This document shows positions 62,907 to 64,000 of a stretch of DNA of 64,000 nucleotides, piece after piece. Positions within the stretch are counted from its first letter, which is position 1; the number at the start of each line of letters is the position of its first letter. The position numbers were made by a program, and so were the translations under genes. Source of the DNA: Selaginella tamariscina (taxonomy: Eukaryota; Streptophyta; Lycopodiopsida; Selaginellales; Selaginellaceae); the NCBI GenBank assembly GCA_003024785.1, contig PUQB01000806.1, positions 1 through 64,000 on the forward strand. The letters run 5' to 3'. Under the pieces are notes generated by a model. That model saw only the letters and a program-made list of their open reading frames with translations, did no database searches and was not told the DNA's origin.

Positions 62907-63891
62907 CTAAATAAGTAGCTTCTCGATAGACGACTGCAATTTAAATGTTCAGTTAGTTGAAGTTTAACATTATGTATAATATTAAGTATATATTACTCTC
63001 TCTCTAAAACGCACGCACGCACGCAAACACACCTTAAGCTGATTGATCTGGGTGTTGAGCTGACTGGATTCGTTACTTGTTATAGATGCTGCAATCACAG
63101 CCCTTGAGACACCACACGCACGCCCCAGTGCTTGCTTTGATGGCACGAAACATATGGCACATTCTGCATATTATGTATTACAGATTATTCAAGTTATATT
63201 TATATTAAACGCTTCCTACAAGAAAGTGTTAAATATCTACTTAATGTCTATTTATGTGATACATATAATGATCTATGTAACGAATATGTTCAGTTCTATA
63301 AAATTGGGATATACGTATATCTATGTACATACAGATCTAACATGAGCGTGCAAAGCTATGAATGTGTGCGAGTATACATATATATAGTCTTCAAGCATAT
63401 AATATAAATTAACTACGAACTTAACTAAAAATTAAATAATCTTTTATTAAACAAACCTTGTCTTCAGCAAGGAGAGGTAAGTGCAGAAGGATCTCCAGAG
63501 GCTCCGTGTCAGCCGCCATCACAATAAACTCGGCAATCCCACGGTTGAGTGTCTTCGTTGCTACAATTAAATAAATAAAACATCAGTAAACATAACTGTT
63601 GGTATATGAAACCATTATAACTTTTTTAAAAATTAATGGTATTCTTAACAGAGGGGAATTAACGAAGTATAAGAATTTAATATATTAAGCACCTTCATTT
63701 GCCCCCTTCTTCAATTGCTTGTAATTAGCGGCTTGCGTCACAAGTTCCATTATAGAATTCGTAAGCTGCGCATCGGCAAGCGGGTAGGCCTTGGGATTGA
63801 CTTCTGAACCCTGCATACAGACGGGATGAGAGAGAGAGAGAGAGAGAGAGGGAGGAAGAGAGAGAGGCACCGCCGCCTTTCTTCTTACCAT
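62907..63891 (-). CDS. SNU13: SNU13/NHP2L1 (15.5K), L7Ae-family RNA-binding protein
   Basis: Core protein of U4/U6.U5 tri-snRNP and box C/D snoRNPs that binds kink-turn RNA. Five coding exons on the minus strand: 63891-63889 (only ATG), 63810-63693, 63560-63457, 63163-63033, 62933-62907. They yield 127 residues, the family length, if one base missing in exon 4 near 63145 (CCATATGTTTCGTG) is allowed. Motifs: [74 protein letters not shown], final SSIEKLLI. An intron falls right after the initiator codon and includes a (CT)n tract. The frame slip in such an essential gene is most likely a sequence error. Confidence 0.94.
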
Positions 63892-63901
63892 GATTCTCTG
63901 C

Positions 63902-63926
63902 AAACCCTAAACCTCAACCCTAAACC
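63902..63926 (-). promoter_or_regulatory. Two telo-box motifs in the SNU13 leader
   Basis: AAACCCTAAAC and ACCCTAAAC lie about 12 and 25 bp upstream of the ATG. Telo boxes are common near the starts of plant genes for ribosome biogenesis and translation, which fits SNU13. Confidence 0.6.
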
Positions 63927-64000
63927 GCCGCACTACACATTTTAACAAAAGAATATTCTAAAGAATATGCCATTGTATATGAGAGAATATACTGGCGCAT

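Noticed and set aside
1-64000. tRNA, rRNA or snoRNA genes
   Set aside because: I looked for GGTTCGAATCC-like T-arms and conserved rRNA words and saw none; a covariance-model scan would be needed to exclude divergent ncRNAs.

Overview
The window looks like nuclear DNA of a land plant, most likely a lycophyte of the Selaginella type (inference). Reasons: plant-specific families are present (ERD7-type senescence-domain proteins, a YSL metal-nicotianamine transporter, a CNX2-type MoaA, a transit-peptide-bearing transketolase). The P-class PPR gene is split into about 12 exons, as in early-diverging land plants and unlike most seed-plant PPR genes. Introns can be as short as 44-55 nt. Genes are GC-richer islands in very AT-rich DNA, and most introns carry (GT)n, (AC)n or (CT)n runs.

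Layout. 1-2.1 kb: the 3' part of an unrecognised gene, then an FCP1-like HAD phosphatase. 5.4-34.5 kb: five copies of one ERD7-like (early responsive to dehydration 7, senescence-domain) gene, two on the minus strand and then three on the plus strand. The copies share a promoter with ACGTGTC elements and a 5'-UTR intron. Four are broken; the last (33.3-34.5 kb) is nearly complete. A 4.9-kb Ty3/gypsy element (16.0-20.9 kb) and two related TIR elements (21.1-22.3 and 26.1-27.9 kb) lie inside this cluster. 35.8-43.4 kb: a divergent pair, CNX2 (minus) and transketolase (plus), sharing a 420-bp G-box-rich promoter. 44.1-45.1 kb: a degenerate BTB/BACK-like gene. 46.6-50.4 kb: a tandem array of a 1.5-kb repeat. 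50.6-52.9 kb: a YSL transporter without a recognisable N-terminus, whose last codons and stop come from an inverted fragment of the transketolase gene (52.9-53.5 kb). 54.7-57.4 kb: a Crinkler-like P-loop NTPase. 57.5-62.2 kb: the PPR gene. 62.9-63.9 kb: SNU13 (15.5K) on the minus strand.

Nearly every conserved gene carries one or more single-base frameshifts that one inserted or deleted base would repair. CNX2 and SNU13 would each return to normal family length with one base. This suggests uncorrected long-read indels, so single-base frameshifts are weak evidence for pseudogenes here. Larger lesions are better evidence: lost exons in ERD7 copies 3 and 4, and the YSL/transketolase junction.

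The genes do not form an operon-like unit. The theme is water stress: amplified dehydration-type genes with ABRE-like promoters, beside a transketolase and Moco gene pair that share G-boxes.
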